Positions 33,701 through 43,119 of a stretch of DNA of 64,000 nt are shown here, piece by piece. Under the pieces are notes generated by a model. The model did not search any database, was not told the origin of the DNA, and saw nothing but the letters and a program-made list of their open reading frames with translations. This DNA is from Branchiostoma floridae (taxonomy: Eukaryota; Chordata; Leptocardii; Amphioxiformes; Branchiostomatidae), in contig NC_049984.1 of assembly GCF_000003815.2 (NCBI RefSeq), forward strand, positions 15,646,765-15,710,764, read 5' to 3'. The position numbers were made by a program, and so were the translations under genes. The first letter of the stretch is position 1. Each line of letters starts with the position of its first letter.

Positions 33701-33804
33701 ACTCCAAGCTTGCCAGGGTCCTGGACCGTCTGTGTCTCATCTTGTATGTGTGCGGATTGATCATTTCGATTCCCATTGTGAGGTTTTCGGCTGACAACAA
33801 CTAA
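20397..33804 (+). CDS. Gene B: chimeric CUB-FZ-kringle-CCP nicotinic-type Cys-loop receptor channel
   Basis: Complete paralog of gene A. The 18 coding exons are 20397-20583, 21209-21361, 21637-21774, 22533-22779, 23262-23377, 23764-23934, 24057-24152, 24683-24865, 25304-25428, 25556-25600, 25844-25953, 26442-26548, 30882-31075, 31232-31378, 31830-31932, 32120-32199, 32907-33058 and 33555-33804. They join to 2604 bp (867 codons plus TAA) with no internal stop. The start codon lies just after an acceptor (TTTTACAG at about 20386), so a 5' UTR exon precedes it. Layout by residue: signal 1-25, CUB to 159, FZ 165-280, kringle 281-369, CCP 370-430, ligand-binding domain 431-640, M1-M4 to 860. Intron 12 carries a full non-LTR retrotransposon in the same orientation. 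The stop codon doubles as the target site of a MITE. Exon 6 has a weak donor (GTCAGT), also poor in gene C (GTCTGT). Confidence 0.88.
20584..21208 (+). other. Gene B intron 1 with shared block
   Basis: The intron contains the block found in intron 1 of all three genes (about 21010-21150: GCGCATGTGCAG, GGGTAACATGTCAAAGGTGA, GATCGAGACGAG). Here it is in the sense orientation, as in gene C and opposite to gene A. No other feature is seen. Confidence 0.5.
22533..23377 (+). other. Gene B exons 4-5: Frizzled domain lacking C1-C5 pair
   Basis: Exon 4 encodes DEFYNYCKDLDFDSVAIPNF and SCHPQIQPFLCSLLMPRY. Exon 5 encodes LPCQSWCREVKSSCSS, IDCESLP and GCVNLEPP. Eight of ten FZ cysteines remain. C1 (ECIG in A) reads PFDV here and C5 (MPRC in A) is MPRY. 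In known FZ structures C1 and C5 bond to each other, so the pair was lost together. Confidence 0.82.
22970..23120 (+). repeat. (TCAC)n microsatellite in gene B intron 4
   Basis: A run of CACT/CGCT tetramers (ACTCACTCACTCGCTC). The paralogous intron of gene C has a related CACT/AATC tetramer array at about 58235-58375, so the repeat predates or followed the B/C duplication at the same place. Confidence 0.85.
23500..23690 (+). repeat. GTGCTCGAGGCA minisatellite and GTA repeats, gene B intron 5
   Basis: The unit TCTATTTGGTGCTCGAGGCA, or its core GTGCTCGAGGCA, occurs three times (about 23498, 23538, 23662), separated by GTAGTA-type trinucleotides. Gene C intron 5 has four copies of the same unit (about 58685-58930) with similar GTA spacers. 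Confidence 0.7.
23764..24152 (+). other. Gene B exons 6-7: kringle domain
   Basis: Exon 6 encodes DCYYGNGENYRGVGTLPEGS, TCLNW, LDWVDKRENYCRN. Exon 7 encodes EPFCFV, TPCGLKPCD. All six kringle cysteines are present in order. Exon 7 is 96 bp, as in gene A. The exon joins in frame only because its start has seven T residues; I checked the count. Confidence 0.85.
24280..24570. repeat. Dispersed repeat fragment in gene B intron 7
   Basis: TTAGAGTCCATTCCAAG at about 24284 matches the terminus of the element at 50938-51640. Inside, a roughly 40-bp unit (AAAGCGACCCCTTACGATTG, GGACTTCC) occurs twice, at about 24327 and 24528. A truncated or rearranged copy of a larger element is likely. Confidence 0.45.
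24683..24865 (+). other. Gene B exon 8: CCP/sushi domain
   Basis: One CCP module in one phase 1-1 exon: PGCGLPPVVESGS, YRVGESVSISCDVGY, MSITCAGDGTWNK, RC. The four cysteines and the Trp are conserved. Confidence 0.88.
26095..26272 (-). mobile_element. tRNA-derived SINE in gene B intron 11
   Basis: On the minus strand an A-box-like segment (AGTGTAGCGCAACGACTAGA) and a B box (GAGTTCGATACTCGC) have tRNA-like spacing, followed by a non-tRNA body. It is a different family from the SINE at 11957. Confidence 0.5.
27383..30199 (+). CDS. Non-LTR retrotransposon ORF: AP endonuclease-reverse transcriptase with 2A-like N-terminus
   Basis: A 938-codon uninterrupted ORF. Residues 1-25 are a hydrophobic signal-like segment running into GDICPNPGP, a 2A-like motif lacking the usual Glu. 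The AP endonuclease (about 30-255) has TNVRSLN, LTETWL, IYRPPS, GDFNCH, VLDLLILSD and SDHSVV. The reverse transcriptase (about 310-610) has HKKGD..NYRPIALL, FLDVRRAFDSVWH, GVPQGSILGPLLF and the catalytic FADD. The C-terminus has LWNSLP and a CxC...HxxxxC motif (CACGATSETVAHFLLHC). This fits the CR1/L2/Jockey group; CR1-like is my best guess. The linker between endonuclease and RT is about 100 residues shorter than usual, suggesting an in-frame internal deletion. It sits in gene B intron 12, sense orientation. Confidence 0.93.
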   Translation: MKFLVLVVHFCLLLLAGDICPNPGPQHQLTVATTNVRSLNPNSDQGAAKLNELEHHLHKENISVLGLTETWLNESIQDSDIDISGFSTMFRKDRSGQIGGGVALLVSDTLACKHKPDLEAGSSQWQDLWIETSIAGQKLLIACIYRPPSTTDIFFEQFEWSVSRAATEKKQIIITGDFNCHNTDWGGAFTDNNGLSLADIVERFGLYQAQHQYTRVTPTSNSVLDLLILSDPARINKMFMLAPIGTSDHSVVVCQLNMYFPNSSAKRHIWQYARADFDRFRSELGKANWSSAMSGYTKRLPMFTNNELSSIQLSVEEVYNVLSDLRINKAPGPDCIPNRLLKEAAPVISSSLCELFNFSLATGRLPAEWKQSNISPVHKKGDKTDPYNYRPIALLPTVVKVLERLVHNRLYTYLMDNGLLNPKQSGFKKGDGTVLQLLRLLDDWAKSIDDPNVACTAAVFLDVRRAFDSVWHDGLIYKLSRYGVQGPLSNWFSDYLSGRKQRVIINGVGSSWGSTTAGVPQGSILGPLLFLIYLNDIQELPCKSSINCFADDTSLYNSGRTAFEVANTTNADLRLVSNWFHDWGLQLHPDKCKVMCIKALQSKVKLPPIYLAGELVEEVTCYTHLGLTLHFSLRWKEHAEVVSSKSKKVLGLLSKLQSKLPREAMETAYNTLVRTKLEYASILLSNIGTTASKSLEQVQYHAGRLVSGAMVRTPYAKLLDELEWDTLAARRDHNRLLIMYKLTSGSVPPHLQPLIPTTRNSQRQLNVRLRNDTHLHVPHSRTNTYKNSFVPYTTRLWNSLPKEVKEATSFNLFKRKCRNHMLSARHHQKYRRFGERRSNILATRLRLGWCQLNSTLAKFTITTRRCACGATSETVAHFLLHCSLYTAARQSLTTAVHRLVERPLSTTLLLNGSPGHDDNTNRSLSTAFHTYILSTRRF
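27383..30555 (+). mobile_element. CR1/L2-like LINE insertion in gene B intron 12
   Basis: After the ORF stop there is a short 3' UTR ending in a GAATAAATAAATAAATAAAC microsatellite-like tail at about 30538-30555, typical of CR1/L2 elements, which end in short tandem repeats rather than poly(A). The 5' boundary was not resolved; the 5' UTR may begin between 26880 and 27380. The equivalent intron of gene C is only 733 bp (62966-63698) and lacks the element, so insertion followed the B/C split. Confidence 0.85.
31389..31456 (+). repeat. (CAAA)n microsatellite
   Basis: About 16 tandem CAAA units directly after exon 14 in gene B intron 14. It produces long spurious open frames on both strands. 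Confidence 0.9.
32751..32830 (+). repeat. (CA)n and (CAAA)n microsatellite
   Basis: ACACACACACACAGACACAC is followed by CAAACAAACAAACAAGCAAG in gene B intron 16, about 80 bp before exon 17. Confidence 0.85.
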
Positions 33805-34050
33805 AGTTACCCACTGCACTTAGGGGCACCGGTGCGGCACTGCGGGGTTCGTTCACTGCGGCACTGTTTTGCTATTTTCGTTGACTTTTTTATAAATTGT
33901 GATATTGCATAATACGTAAACGTATGACTTAGAAGACTATAGAATACACAAAATGTATGTAAATTCGTCCTGTATCTCTGAAGTTCGTTGAGTAATCTCT
34001 CGAACCTCGCAGTACCACACCGGTGCCCCAAGTGCAGTGAGATACCACCT
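33805..34050. mobile_element. Harbinger-like MITE inserted at the gene B stop codon
   Basis: Same family as 18005-18250. The ends AGTTACCCACTGCACTT and AAGTGCAGTGAGATACCACCT are inverted repeats. The flanking TAA target duplication is 33802-33804, which is the stop codon of gene B, and 34051-34053. The element therefore forms the first 246 bases of B's 3' UTR. Confidence 0.65.
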
Positions 34051-34053
34051 TAA

Positions 34054-36880
34054 TGGTGGCGTAGCTTCTACCTGGCTCCACCTAGTTCGCAAACTGTACT
34101 CCTCAGCTAGCAAGCTCATCTAGAATGTTATCTCTGTATTTGGACATCTTTAACATGGAGCCTGATCGAGCCGAATAGAGGCTACGTTTGATATAGAGAG
34201 GTTTAGAATTCCAAACTGATTTTAATCTAGAAGTAACCATGTTTAGAAAATTTAATTTTTTTTTATTATTACGGATAATTGGGATAGTGTGCAAATCCAT
34301 TGGTGAAACTAACGGTGTAGCGTAGATCTAACGTCATTCAGATCAGTTTATATTTTAATATCTTCAAGAATTTTTGATATTTACATCGGTTTGCAACATT
34401 TACAACAGTTTGTACCATAAAGACAAAAAGGGTAACATTAAAACATTTTGTAACATATTTCAATTGCATCAAGGCCGTATAGATCATTTAAAACGGGTTG
34501 AGTTTGTAACATTTAGAAACTTTTGTAACATCTAAAGAATCTTTAATTGTATTAGTCGTGACATCAAGACAGTTTGTAATATCTACAGCGGTTTTCGTCA
34601 TTTTTACCATTCAAACGTTTCTAACATTTAGGTCAAGTAATGTGTTGAAATAAATAGAATAGTAACATTTTGAGACAGATTTTCAAGTTAAAACATGACC
34701 CTAAAACATTATTATAACAATATGATGTCGACCAATCAAAAGTCTCCATTTCATAGTGTTTATAACGCCATAACAACACGTAAGTACCACAAGTGGTGAA
34801 TATGAAATCTCGAGAGGCAGTTAGTTTTATTACACTAACGGACTTGTTATATACCGTTTCATTATATACACGGAAGACGAGTCATTTTCAACAAGCTTCT
34901 TTGTTCGAGAAAATGTTTTTCGCCTTAACAGAACATAAACAAAATCGGCTGTAAATTTTTGACAAACTAGAAGAGTTCATTTTCATACAGCACAATTTAT
35001 GGCTTGATAGATTGACTTTATATTTTTTGTGTTGGTACGTAGTTTGTGGCAAAAACGGAGACAAAATGGCTTTTGGACAGTACATTTATGCTAACATATG
35101 CTGTAATCGTAGAAACGGGTACGTGCGCTCATTGACCGCGCCGCGATATTTTATTCTGCAGTGCTTAAATAATCCGCCATGTGGCATCATTGTACAACCT
35201 TTGACCCACTGGCGCCAGTTTTGAAAATGGCGAGCTGTCAAAATCTGTTAGGTCATTTCGGCTGGTGCTTTCTCCGGTATTTCATACCACAATCTGACCT
35301 AAAAGATCTTGAAGGACTCCAAATGACACCAAAACGCAAAATATCCGTGAAACGGGCTTTTAGTGTGTGGTTTGGCATGACTGTTGGGTGGAATTCTAAC
35401 TAAAGGTAAGTGGCATCTCTGATATGTTTGACTTAATGATGTGTTTCCTGGACTTTGATAGTTAATCTAAAGTCAGTATTGAATGTAAATATGATAGAGT
35501 ACTAGAGTAGATTTGAAATAATGTTTTCTTAGTGATGTTGATGTTTTTCACTGATGCCTCCTGGCGACAAGCTGACGTACTGCAATCGACATGTAGGTTA
35601 ACAAGAATTATACATACTTAGAATACATCTGCACAAATAAAAATTTCCTTGATAGGATCAAATAGTAGTAAACCACACGTGAAACTTAACAAACTTGCCT
35701 CATTTCTTATTTCAATGTATTCACCCTGTTGCTACTTTCAAACATGATTTTAAAGACAGAAATCAGCGGTAGTAAGGCCTAGGTCACATTTCCAAACCGG
35801 GGCCCGACCTAGAAATATACACAGATTATACCCATGAATCTTATTTTGACATCATGTATATTATGATGTATTTTATATACAGTCAAACCTGCACAAGACG
35901 TCCAAAAGCGATCGAATTGGACAGGTGGTCGCTGAGAAGAGTATCGACTCACAACATGCCCTATGCATAGTATAAATGGTGTTTAATGGCAAATAGCAAG
36001 CGCACGCACGCAACGAAGTAAGTAAGCGAGGTGTTTAATGTCAAATGCAAGACGCACACGCAGGCAAAAAATCTCTGTGATCGCCGTATCTGTACGTCCC
36101 ATCCACTGATATTACTGCACCTTTCGAATTCAACTCCTGCGGTGAAGACCGGTACGTCCCGGTGGCGTAGTTACAATATTATGATGAAAAGTATCACCAG
36201 CTTATTTTCACTCGGATTTCATCACTACTTTGTATTTTCTTACAGAAAACATTCATGTGAACGTTTTCAATCCATTTTGATGGGGTTTTAGCATTATATG
36301 TTGAAAAATGTATTTTAAGACATTTAAGGTTGATAATCCAAGATGGCGGATAGCTAAACTATAGATGACGGCATTTGACAAGAAAAGTCTTATAACACTT
36401 AAATATTAATAAGAAACCTTTATTGGATATCTTTTGAGTGAGATATTTCTAAATGGAAATTCCCCGTTTTAGCCAAAAAATGAATTCATGACGTCATAAT
36501 TACGTCATATTACGTCATAATGATATAAAACATTCAGGCATTCTAAAAATTGACGAGCATAACACCCCCTGTAAATTTGGTGATCGTAGAGTAAGCCGTT
36601 TAGAAATGACGAAGTTGGGGTGTGGGGAGGTAAAAAGCCCAAACCCCAGGCAAGGGAAGGCCCAAAAAGCCCAGTATGGATAGGGTTAAAGGGTTTCTGC
36701 CGCGCTCTGCTAGAGCGCCTCGGGACGTTTCCTGTCTGCCAGGAGTCAGACGAACGCAGTGACCAGAGTTTCTAACGGTCGGGGTCACGGCCAGTTTAAA
36801 ATCCGTCGTTCAAAACACAGTACACTTACCTACCGTCCATGCTTGAAGAAGACTGACTGACTGACGAGTGTGACGACCGA
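34054..36880. other. Spacer after gene B, no gene recognised
   Basis: AT-rich sequence with repeated TTTGTAACATTT-type words (34370-34680). A possible AATAAA polyadenylation signal for gene B lies at about 34648. A one-ended MITE fragment (ACAGTCAAACCTGC) begins at 35880. TACGTCAT repeats occur near 36490-36520. Confidence 0.4.
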
Positions 36881-36883
36881 ACA

Positions 36884-37165
36884 ATGGCAGGGCGGGTACC
36901 GGTGACAAAGGACTTGTGGGGCTTTGAAGAGCTGAGGGACGGCCAGCTGAAAGCCATCCTTGCCGCCTGTCAGAGGAAAGATAGTTTTGTCAGTCTCGCC
37001 ACGGGACAAGGCCCTGTGCTTCCAATTATTGCCATCCATATCAACAACACCAACAATCGTAGGAAGAGCGCCCGTGTATTTTTTCCGACTACTACTATAT
37101 CTGCGCGATTCAACCTCTGCTTGGACATGTTGGAGAGTAGAGTTATCTTGAAATTTGAACCATAG
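36884..37165 (+). pseudogene. RecQ-like helicase N-terminal fragment, frameshifted
   Basis: The reading WGFEELRDGQLKAILAACQR then FVSLATG resembles the Q motif and start of motif I of RecQ-family helicases (F.xFRxGQxxAI...G.D..V.xATG). The continuation expected after the P-loop, KALCFQLLPSI, is read in another frame from about 37010, so one base appears gained or lost. No further helicase motifs are seen. A decayed copy or an isolated exon with a sequence error are both possible. Confidence 0.4.
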
Positions 37166-37169
37166 AAGA

Positions 37170-40100
37170 CATACTGTAAAGTTTCGTGGAAGTACAAATG
37201 ATGTACTGTATACATATATATATATATTTATATACTTGTACAGTACGACTGTGTGAGGTACTAAGCCCCCTTTCATGACAATGACACATAACCTCTTTTT
37301 GTGGGGTATTTGCTATAATATGAGGTTAACAAATCATTTCTGCATGGGGCCCTACTGGCCGGCAGTGATTAGGCCCCTGGTCGCCTTCTGACGCCCTGAT
37401 TGGATCACTTTCCTTCTGCGTTCTTCTTTGTTTGGGGGCACCTACCAAATATAGCTCTTTCTAGTCTACTTACGGAGCAGAATCCTACTTAGGTGCTTAA
37501 GATAGTATGTTGTCTGTTATTAAACAACGAAAAGAAGGCACAGGTATGTAATCCTAGAATGCTAATATCCTAAGTTCATAGGATGACAAAAACTCTTTCA
37601 TTATGTCAAAGCTACCGATTCCCATTATATTCTTGTTGACATACTGACAATTAAGTTTGTCAATATTGTATTTGGGCTTGGTGCCGGACATGCCAGTCTG
37701 CTTCCCTTGTCTGCCTTGCATTGAAGCATCAAGTTTCCCCTCATTAATATTCTACCTTGAATTCACAGTCTATCATCCGAGGCATCCCCCCCTATGGTCT
37801 CCGGTTGCATAGCCGCCAGGACACAATTCAAGCTGAACGCAGAAATTTGACTTTCCTCTGCAAATGTTGGATGACACAAGTGTTTACCGACTATGGTCTG
37901 AAGGAATTAAATGTGGGATATTTGAGACAAGGACAAATGTACGATACCCAAGGTTCTGCCTCTCTCAAGACCTCTATTGTGCTTGGTGTCCACCTCAACA
38001 TGAAATGTCATTTTTAGAGTCCACTCTACATAAACCCTGGCCTGTCTACTTTGACCAAGTCTAAAAACTGAAGGATTTTTGCTCCGACAGCCACGCATTT
38101 TTGCTGTGAATAACTTCCCGTAATAATTGTCAAAAGGGGCTGAAAGGATTCACATGACATGCTGTGACATATGTTACTCCTTAGTCAAGATGATCAGATG
38201 ACAGGATGTTAGAAGTACCTTAAAATTTGTCTTGTAGGAAAGAAATTCAGTTTAAAATTTGTGCTGAATGTGGTATTTAGATATATTCTAGTCAATTCAA
38301 GTCAAGTTTGAACTTTGATCAGTTGTGCAGCTCTTGTGTCCAAGATTCATTCTTTCTATCCAACGTTTTGAGTTTGATAATGCAGAAGGTGAAGACTCGT
38401 TCAAAATCGCACAAATATATTCCAGTATCCTTTATTGGAAGCTCTTTTTACAACTTTATATTATTATAACGGTCATGACATTTGACATATAACGTAATTA
38501 TTTATTGACTGTCTAGACCATATGGGCGGAGCATGATTAGCATGTTGGGTATCCCTGATTGGTTGTGGTGGTGAGAGCACCCAACCGGCTTGCCTTTGAT
38601 GAGCGGAGCTAGGCAAGCTTTTGTCATGCTAGTTGACCTTAGAGATTGTACGGAGATATTTTTCAGTCTGGTGCCCACAGGACTGAGGTAAGCAACTATA
38701 CAAAAGTAACGGGTTCCGCACTGGTGTTCCAGTGCTGAATCAATGGGTCGAATCGGCGAAACGTCAGCACTAGCAGCCTTGTTGCAGTGCTGAAGCTCCC
38801 TCAGCACTGGAATTCCTGCTGAACCCAAACTACAGCAACAGGGTACTTTAAACAGTTCATTTGTGATAACAAGGTCTTTGAACGTGTAACTGTCAGAACC
38901 GACATAAGTCTGTCAAAAGGAGGAATTGTTGCATCTTGTAAGGTCCTGTAGAGAAGAACACGAGGACTGGTAAATAGTCTCTAATTGCTTCCTTGTTAGC
39001 AAGTGCTTGTTTCTTTCTATTATCACCCATTCTTCTTTGATTGATAAAGCCAATTTAGGTCCCTCACGTGTATGTCCTGATAGCATGTCTTTTTAATGGG
39101 TATGATCGTCCTCAGTAACATTCTTCACACGCGAACACCAGTTCTGAATGACAAAACTGTGCTTGAAAGGTTTAAGCTTCGCAAGTCCTTTTGTATGTAA
39201 TTGAACTTGAAGCAACATATGTAGACAACTTCAATGTCACCAAGCTTTGTGGACCACAGTTTGGAAAATAGAATACAGAAGTGCTTTCTGTAATGTGCAT
39301 ATCAACACCAATACACATAAAATTTGCTCTGATCTGATATTTATGTTAGTTTTGTATTTTTATTCTATTTTGGGCAGGAACAAACAATTTGAATGTGTTG
39401 ACTTTGCAAGTGTACAGTTAGAGAAGTTGTATTCATTTGGATGTGGCTAGAAACATTGTTTATGAATTTGGCTTGATGGTTCAGATTTGATGTGCTGCCT
39501 ACTGGTGGGGGGAAATGTTTAGAAACTGTTTTCACTTTGATAGTCTGTCACAGACATGCTTCTCCCTTGTGTGTGTATTGGCAAGTTCATGGTTGTGTCT
39601 TTCCCAATCATTACAAAAATAGGAGCAAAGTCCATTGGTGTGAAAGTTGAATCAGAAAAGGCACAGGGCTCAAAATGAAATCTACACATACAGATTACAA
39701 TAGTACAAGTAAGGTTGCAGGTAGTTCGGATCAATCTGATGTGTCTATTTGCACCAAACCTGTCCAAGTCCAGGTACATATGCAATAGTGTACGTGGATT
39801 TTTGTGATACTAATCGTTGATACTTGTGAAATGCTTAAAATGGTCTGAATACCCTATAGTAAGTTATATCCTTTTCTTTCATGAGGAAGGGGAAGCCATG
39901 GGTGTAGGTATGATCTGTCTGGTGCAGGTTATTTTGCATGTTACCTGCATCAGTATAGCTGTACAAAAGGCATGCAGAAGAATCCCAATCCCTGGGAACT
40001 CACAAGAAGACATTCAAGGTGAGGTGGAGGAAACTGTTGGTGGGAGGTCCCATCATTTGACGCTTCCCTGTCACCGGCACAGGCTGGGTCAGCAGTCTGG

Positions 40101-40990
40101 AATTGCTATCATGAACTCTTGGGAACAACATTGAACCAGTTGCAGGGAAAGTTCCACACCACGTCTTGACTTTAGTGATGGCTTCCTTATAAATCTGAGA
40201 TGAAAATTATTGTTTAGAAGTCAGCATGGGATTACTTAGATTTCATATTGGAGTTTCTAGGGCTCTCCTATATTTAGGGCAAGGTGTCAATTGCTGTAGT
40301 AATAGTTGGGGGAGGGTAAAACCTATCTGGAAAGAAGCAAATGTACCTAGTGTGAATTCAAACAAAAGAAGTTAAAAGTTTGGAATAGGCGGCGCAGCAC
40401 CATAATTCCATTTAAAAAAAAACACATTCACATACTTTCTGTTTAAGGAATGTCTCATAAATTAGATGAAACAGACAAAAATTCCAAGAGGAGCAGGCTT
40501 GATTTTCAGTTTCCTCAGGCTGTTGGTTTCACCAGGCTCTTATTCTCTTATTATAGGGAGAGGGGTAGAGAGACGTTTTCGTATCAAAGAAGTAATTTGC
40601 TCCATGTCATTTGGGCACACTCACACCAATGACTGACTCTGAATAGACAGTGTAGACCTCATCTGGTGTCTATCTTGTATTTTAGCAAAGGAAGACTACA
40701 TCCCAATTTCCCCCTTTTCTATCCTTCCAGTAAAAGTTAAGTCACTGATTTTGCTTCTGTGTTTGGAGAAGAATGCTGTTGGCAGATATAACTGTCCAAT
40801 CTTCGAAAAGTCGTTGTTGTGACTCAAGTAGTCTATCTTTCTGATGTGTTGCAAGACTGCATTTTTACAAAGTCAAAATTTCATACAAATGTCAAGAAAC
40901 TTTTATTGCAAATGTCTTGTATATACATGTATCTCTTGGTTGTCCATCGTGATCGATGATGACTTCTACGTGCATCCTCTCATCTGTATA
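37170..40990. other. Spacer, no gene recognised
   Basis: Only short open frames without domains. An inverted repeat around 38722-38815 (TTCCAGTGCTGA / TCAGCACTGGAA) with a third CAGTGCTGAA copy may be a small fold-back. Otherwise nothing specific. Confidence 0.35.
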
Positions 40991-40993
40991 TAC

Positions 40994-41575
40994 TACGAGG
41001 GGCGTGCAATTAGTAATGGTCCTGACCCATTTCCCATAGCAGGAGATTAATGAAACTTGGCACAGTTATTAGTCTTTCTCTTCATAGGAATCACCCAGAG
41101 CTACGCATTTCTCCCATCGTTTGATGCAGCTCTGGACACCGATTTTGTAGGACACCCCAGGTTGGTCCTCCAACTGATGCCTCATCAATGGCACAAGAGG
41201 GACGACCAGGTCTGGGAGCTGTTTCCACAGACTTCCAGCCACGTTTGAATTCAGGATGCCAGCGTTTTACAAGGTCATATGATGGGGCATCATCACCATA
41301 AGTTTCATTTATTTCATCAAAAGTCTTCTTTGGTGTGCGTCCTTTCAAATACAAAAACCGGATCACTGCGCGACACTCAACTGGTTCCATTTCACACCTG
41401 GTCCATTTCGCACCTGACTAAGTTCAAACACCAGTAAATCAGAAACCACAATTAGTTCAGAGCTGTCTTTTGCAACATAACCCATAGAGATATGAATTAT
41501 TACACATACAAAATTTCATTTAGATCAGACAACTGGAAGTGGGTCAGGACCATTACTTATTGCACGCCCCTCGTA
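40994..41575 (-). mobile_element. Truncated mariner transposon
   Basis: TIRs begin CGAGGGGCGTGCAA at 40996 and end TTGCACGCCCCTCG at 41573, flanked by TA on each side. The inversion extends over about 40 bp (GGTCCTGACCC / GGGTCAGGACC). The minus strand (41390-41091) encodes the start of a mariner transposase: the HTH region with VIRFLYLKGRTPKKTFDEI, SYDLVKRW and PRPGRPS. The catalytic part (DDD) is missing, so this is an internally deleted, non-autonomous copy. Confidence 0.85.
41091..41390 (-). pseudogene. Mariner transposase N-terminal fragment
   Basis: About 75 residues of paired HTH sequence typical of mariner transposases (RAVIRFLYLKGRTPKKT, YGDDAPSYDLVKRWHPEF, GRPS). Then the frame passes into unrelated sequence before any catalytic Asp. 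It is inside the element bounded by the TIRs. Confidence 0.75.
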
Positions 41576-42204
41576 TTACATGTATCATTATGTCAGTTAT
41601 TAGCACACAGCTGCGCAGAAAGAAGGACAGGAAACCTTGGATGTAATTTCATGGGAATGTATTATTATTTTCTGCAATAACCAAAAGTGGAAACCAAAGG
41701 AAGTGACTGTTTGAAGTGACTGATTACCAGCAGCGGTACGTGGGGCATGCTTGGGGATGAGGTTGATTTCACTTTTCAGGGCTGGCGGAACGGATATCCG
41801 GACTACAAGGTGTTGATCTGCGTTGGGTGAATGTTTCCTCTATGCATTCTAAACCAGATGACAGGTTGTTCCTGTTCCTATGCAACACCTAACGTCATTT
41901 AGTGTAGATGAAAGCTCCTTTTGTGTGGCAACAATGTCAAGGCAATGTTGTTTGGCTTTTCCATGAGGTCACAGCGCTGTTTTTAGTTTCTTAAACATAC
42001 TTTTCACCTGGGCATGTTTTGCTATGACATTGTTTCCTGTCAGCCAGAACAAAGGCGACCAGCAGGACTTTTCTCCTGCTTATAAATGGAAGGTGTCCGT
42101 TAAACTATGCATACCTGCACAGGAGAGAACCTAGAGAAACAGTTTTGAGAGGTAAAGTTATGAATGAAGAACTTGAGACTTGCCAAGTGGAGCATAGCCA
42201 GGAG

Positions 42205-42650
42205 CCTGCACAGCAAACAGCAGTTGCCCCCACAGGGGTATCAGGATTCATACCTGCTAAAATCCTAAAGGTATGAATCATTTTTAATTCAGGGGAAGGT
42301 GGGAAAGGGGAGATTAGTGCAGGGGCATGGAGAGAATTCAAAGGGAGAGTTTGATTGGAAAGGTGAGTGGTCTGTTGTTGTACATGGGTCCCACACAAAT
42401 GTCAAGGGTTGGCTCGTTCTAGTTTTGAAGTATCTGGACCTGAAAGATTAACACATTTTGAAATTCCAGATTAGCACTTATTGGATGGTACTTATTTGAC
42501 CAAGGTCAGTGTTAACATAGCGGCTTGGTGTATTTTAGTAGCCTTATGGAAAGAATTCTGACACGTAACCACTAGAACGGCTGTGTCTGCTGAAGTTTTA
42601 TGAGCTCTTTACTCAGTTACTGTCTTGCAGAAAGGATACTAATATCACAC
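42205..42650 (+). repeat. Dispersed repeat, copy 1 (about 445 bp)
   Basis: Shares long colinear similarity with 46410-46865: TTGCCCCCACAGGGGTATCAG, GGGAAGGTGGGAAAGGGGAG, GGTGAGTGGTCTGTTGTTG, GACACGTAACCACTAGAA. The orientation is the same. Both copies begin with a small stem (CCCCCACAGGGG). Class unknown. Confidence 0.65.
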
Positions 42651-42842
42651 GAAGGGAGGGGGGCCGAAAGAAGTTGGCATATAACCAATTTGGGTGTTGT
42701 GCATGTTATGTGAATGCAACATAGATTTTTATTTTGTCACCCTAGTACTCTACATTACAGCCCTGCCAATTTGGCATCAATGTTTTTGGTATCTTGTCCT
42801 GTTACTTATCATTGGCATTCGCTCGTGGCCGAGTATTGAAGC

Positions 42843-43064
42843 TCATGTCAGGCCAGCCTCAGTTGCTGCTTGTGGGTACTGACGTCTTATGTGGCTTCTC
42901 AAGCCTAGAGCAGTATGGAAGAGTCTGGGACACTTTGTGCAGGGCAGAGTGGGTGGTGAGCGAGGAAGGAGGAGTCGCTCTTTACGTTGCTGTCTCTTTG
43001 TCCTGCTTCGCAGCGACGTAGATTCTCCATATGATCTGTCCCCTGAATTATGGTGCGTCTCCAC
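42843..43064 (-). pseudogene. Possible LINE ORF2 C-terminal zinc-finger remnant
   Basis: The minus strand reads CTKCPRLFHTALGLRSHIRR, close to the C2H2-like finger (CxxC.R.F....GL.SH.R) at the C-terminus of some non-LTR retrotransposon polyproteins, preceded by a basic region. The last His is replaced by Tyr. Only this fragment is seen. Confidence 0.35.
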
Positions 43065-43119
43065 TCAGAGCGGTTCTAAGCGAGAGTCTCCCAGTTTGTG
43101 CGGTTGACGCACAACAATG

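Larger units (their letters stand above)
31232..33804 (+). other. Gene B exons 14-18: M1-M4 channel domain
   Basis: Pre-M1/M1: FDRIPTFHFCTTLFPVIILS to FVLPIEK. M2: GDRLSFGMTILLSMVVSLVF, ITEVLPAKGSMPAVG. M3: LLIVVYMCMMGFFLIVTVIV. Loop: LKKVFLRYVARLVLLGDLTK. M4: LARVLDRLCLILYVCGLIIS, IPIVRF, then a six-residue tail. Pore positions are -1' Asp, 0' Arg, 9' Leu and 20' Glu, without a Pro insertion, as in cation channels. Confidence 0.88.
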
